NCBI RefSeq assembly: GCF_009296315.1
Contig: NZ_WHLY01000002.1
Span: 2,958,501-3,022,500, forward strand
Direction: 5' to 3'
Length of the DNA stretch: 64,000 bases
From: Salmonirosea aquatica
GTDB taxonomy: Bacteria; Bacteroidota; Bacteroidia; Cytophagales; Spirosomataceae
Position 1 is the stretch's first letter. The number at the start of each line of letters is the position of its first letter. A program made the translations under genes and the position numbers. Shown here piece after piece: positions 63,162-64,000 of this stretch. The notes beneath the pieces were generated by a model. The model worked only from the letters and a program-made list of their open reading frames with translations. It ran no database searches and had not been told where the DNA came from.

Positions 63162-64000
63162 ATGCCTATGAATTTTGAAAACTCAGACCTCTACAGTCGT
63201 TTACTAGTATCCGATTCGGACCTGGACAGTCTGGAAATTGTTCCCATTGGTGGACCGGATGGTTCAGAAGAACCGCTTGATCTGCCCGCCGAACTACCCA
63301 TTCTGCCAATCCGTCATACCGTACTTTTTCCGGGCATGGTGATTCCTGTTACAGTGGTTCGTCAGAAGGCCATCCGGCTGGTGAAGAAGATCTACCGTAA
63401 TTCTGACATCAATCAGCGCATTATGGGCGCGGTCACGCAGGCAAAACCTCATAAAGAAGATCCTGGCGCCGATGACCTGTATAAGGTAGGTACGGTAGCT
63501 CATATTCTTAAAATGATCACCCTCCCCGACGGCAATGTTACCATCATTGTGCAGGGGCGTCAACGCTTTCGAATCAGGGAAATCATCCGGGAAGACCCCT
63601 TCATTACGGCCCGTATCGAAGGGATCGATGACTCTTTTGCCCTGGCCAACCGTAAAGAATCCAAAGCATTGCTGAATTCCCTGCGCGATGGGGCGCACCG
63701 CATTATGCGGCTCAATCCCGAAATTCCGCAGGAAGCCCGCATTGCCCTGGATAATATCGAAAGCCCCGTATTTCTGATTCATTTCCTCTCGTCGAACATT
63801 AATGTGGAGGTGGGCGACAAACAGAAGCTGCTGGAAGAAACCAACGGCCATAAGCAGGCCAATCTGCTGCTTCAATACATGATGCGGGAAATCGAGATGC
63901 TGGAATTGAAACGGGAAATCCAGTCCAAAGCCAGTTCTGACATTGACCAGCAGCAGCGCGACTATTTTCTGCGGCAACAGATCAAGGTACTGCACGACGA
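63162..64000 (+). CDS. lon: ATP-dependent Lon protease, N-terminal part (cut by window edge)
   Basis: The visible 279 codons from ATG 63162 hold the Lon substrate-binding N-domain: LPAELPILPIRHTVLFPGMVIPV, LPDGNVTIIVQGRQRFRI, and the helical linker ending YFLRQQIKVLHD. The ATPase and Ser-Lys protease domains lie beyond the window. Lon degrades damaged and regulatory proteins and is often heat-inducible. An alternative ATG two codons later is possible. A palindrome abuts the start. Confidence 0.95.
   Translation, partial: MPMNFENSDLYSRLLVSDSDLDSLEIVPIGGPDGSEEPLDLPAELPILPIRHTVLFPGMVIPVTVVRQKAIRLVKKIYRNSDINQRIMGAVTQAKPHKEDPGADDLYKVGTVAHILKMITLPDGNVTIIVQGRQRFRIREIIREDPFITARIEGIDDSFALANRKESKALLNSLRDGAHRIMRLNPEIPQEARIALDNIESPVFLIHFLSSNINVEVGDKQKLLEETNGHKQANLLLQYMMREIEMLELKREIQSKASSDIDQQQRDYFLRQQIKVLHD

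Noticed and set aside
1-64000. CRISPR array, insertion sequence, prophage or integrase
   Set aside because: No regularly spaced repeats, no transposase or integrase motifs and no terminal inverted repeats were found.

Overview
The window comes from a Bacteroidota genome, most likely a Cytophagales/Spirosomaceae-type gliding relative. The evidence is a gldG gene, secreted repeat proteins of the type exported by the type IX system, a TonB receptor/lipoprotein pair, DUF5723 and DUF6702 proteins, LytTR two-component proteins, and promoters of the Bacteroidota form (TTG, about 20 bp, TAnnTTTG). Most start codons lack a Shine-Dalgarno sequence. Coding density is high and base composition is moderate, apart from visibly AT-rich segments inside the first gene. 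No transposase, integrase or CRISPR array is visible.

Layout. 1-7003: most of a giant secreted protein (repeat propeller, TIG/Ig-like region, lipase-like domain, Ycf48-like repeats), cut by the left edge. 7045-11485: two LytTR regulators and a propeller histidine kinase carrying a one-base frameshift. 11701-16274: vanadium haloperoxidase-like lipoprotein, two outer-membrane barrels, a small secreted protein, and a decayed fragment of one barrel gene. 16491-25218: dnaN, gldG, a PD-(D/E)XK-like protein, a DMT transporter, an isolated nuoJK pair, lpdA, prfB with its programmed frameshift, and an alpha/beta hydrolase. 25306-35702: TVP38-type membrane protein, cystathionine gamma-synthase-type enzyme, hemB, dihydroorotase, DUF5723 protein, recQ and dacB. 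35790-48686: membrane and MORN-like proteins, GDP-fucose synthase, Lrp regulator, TPR protein, hpt, beta-CASP nuclease, tRNA-Leu(CAG), hemJ, msrA, nitroreductase, small envelope proteins and a pseudouridine synthase. 48856-54802: M14 carboxypeptidase and a TonB receptor/lipoprotein pair. 54999-60923: the most unusual block. 61145-64000: rseP, a DUF6702 protein and the start of lon.

The block at 54999-60923 encodes an amidase_2/PGRP + metacaspase + SGNH-hydrolase fusion, a membrane-anchored CHAT-type protease, and a membrane-anchored coiled-coil protein with a LytR_C/SPOR-like C-terminal domain. Two different caspase-fold proteases thus sit beside a peptidoglycan-recognising domain and a transmembrane partner. 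This is the best candidate for an undescribed envelope-sensing or conflict system.

Two window-wide signals stand out. The palindrome GGTACC occurs about 118 times by hand count, against about 16 expected, and it is used in all three reading frames. Three genes (histidine kinase, fusion protease, rseP) are each broken by exactly one missing base in a homopolymer, which points to under-called homopolymers in the assembly rather than to three real mutations.
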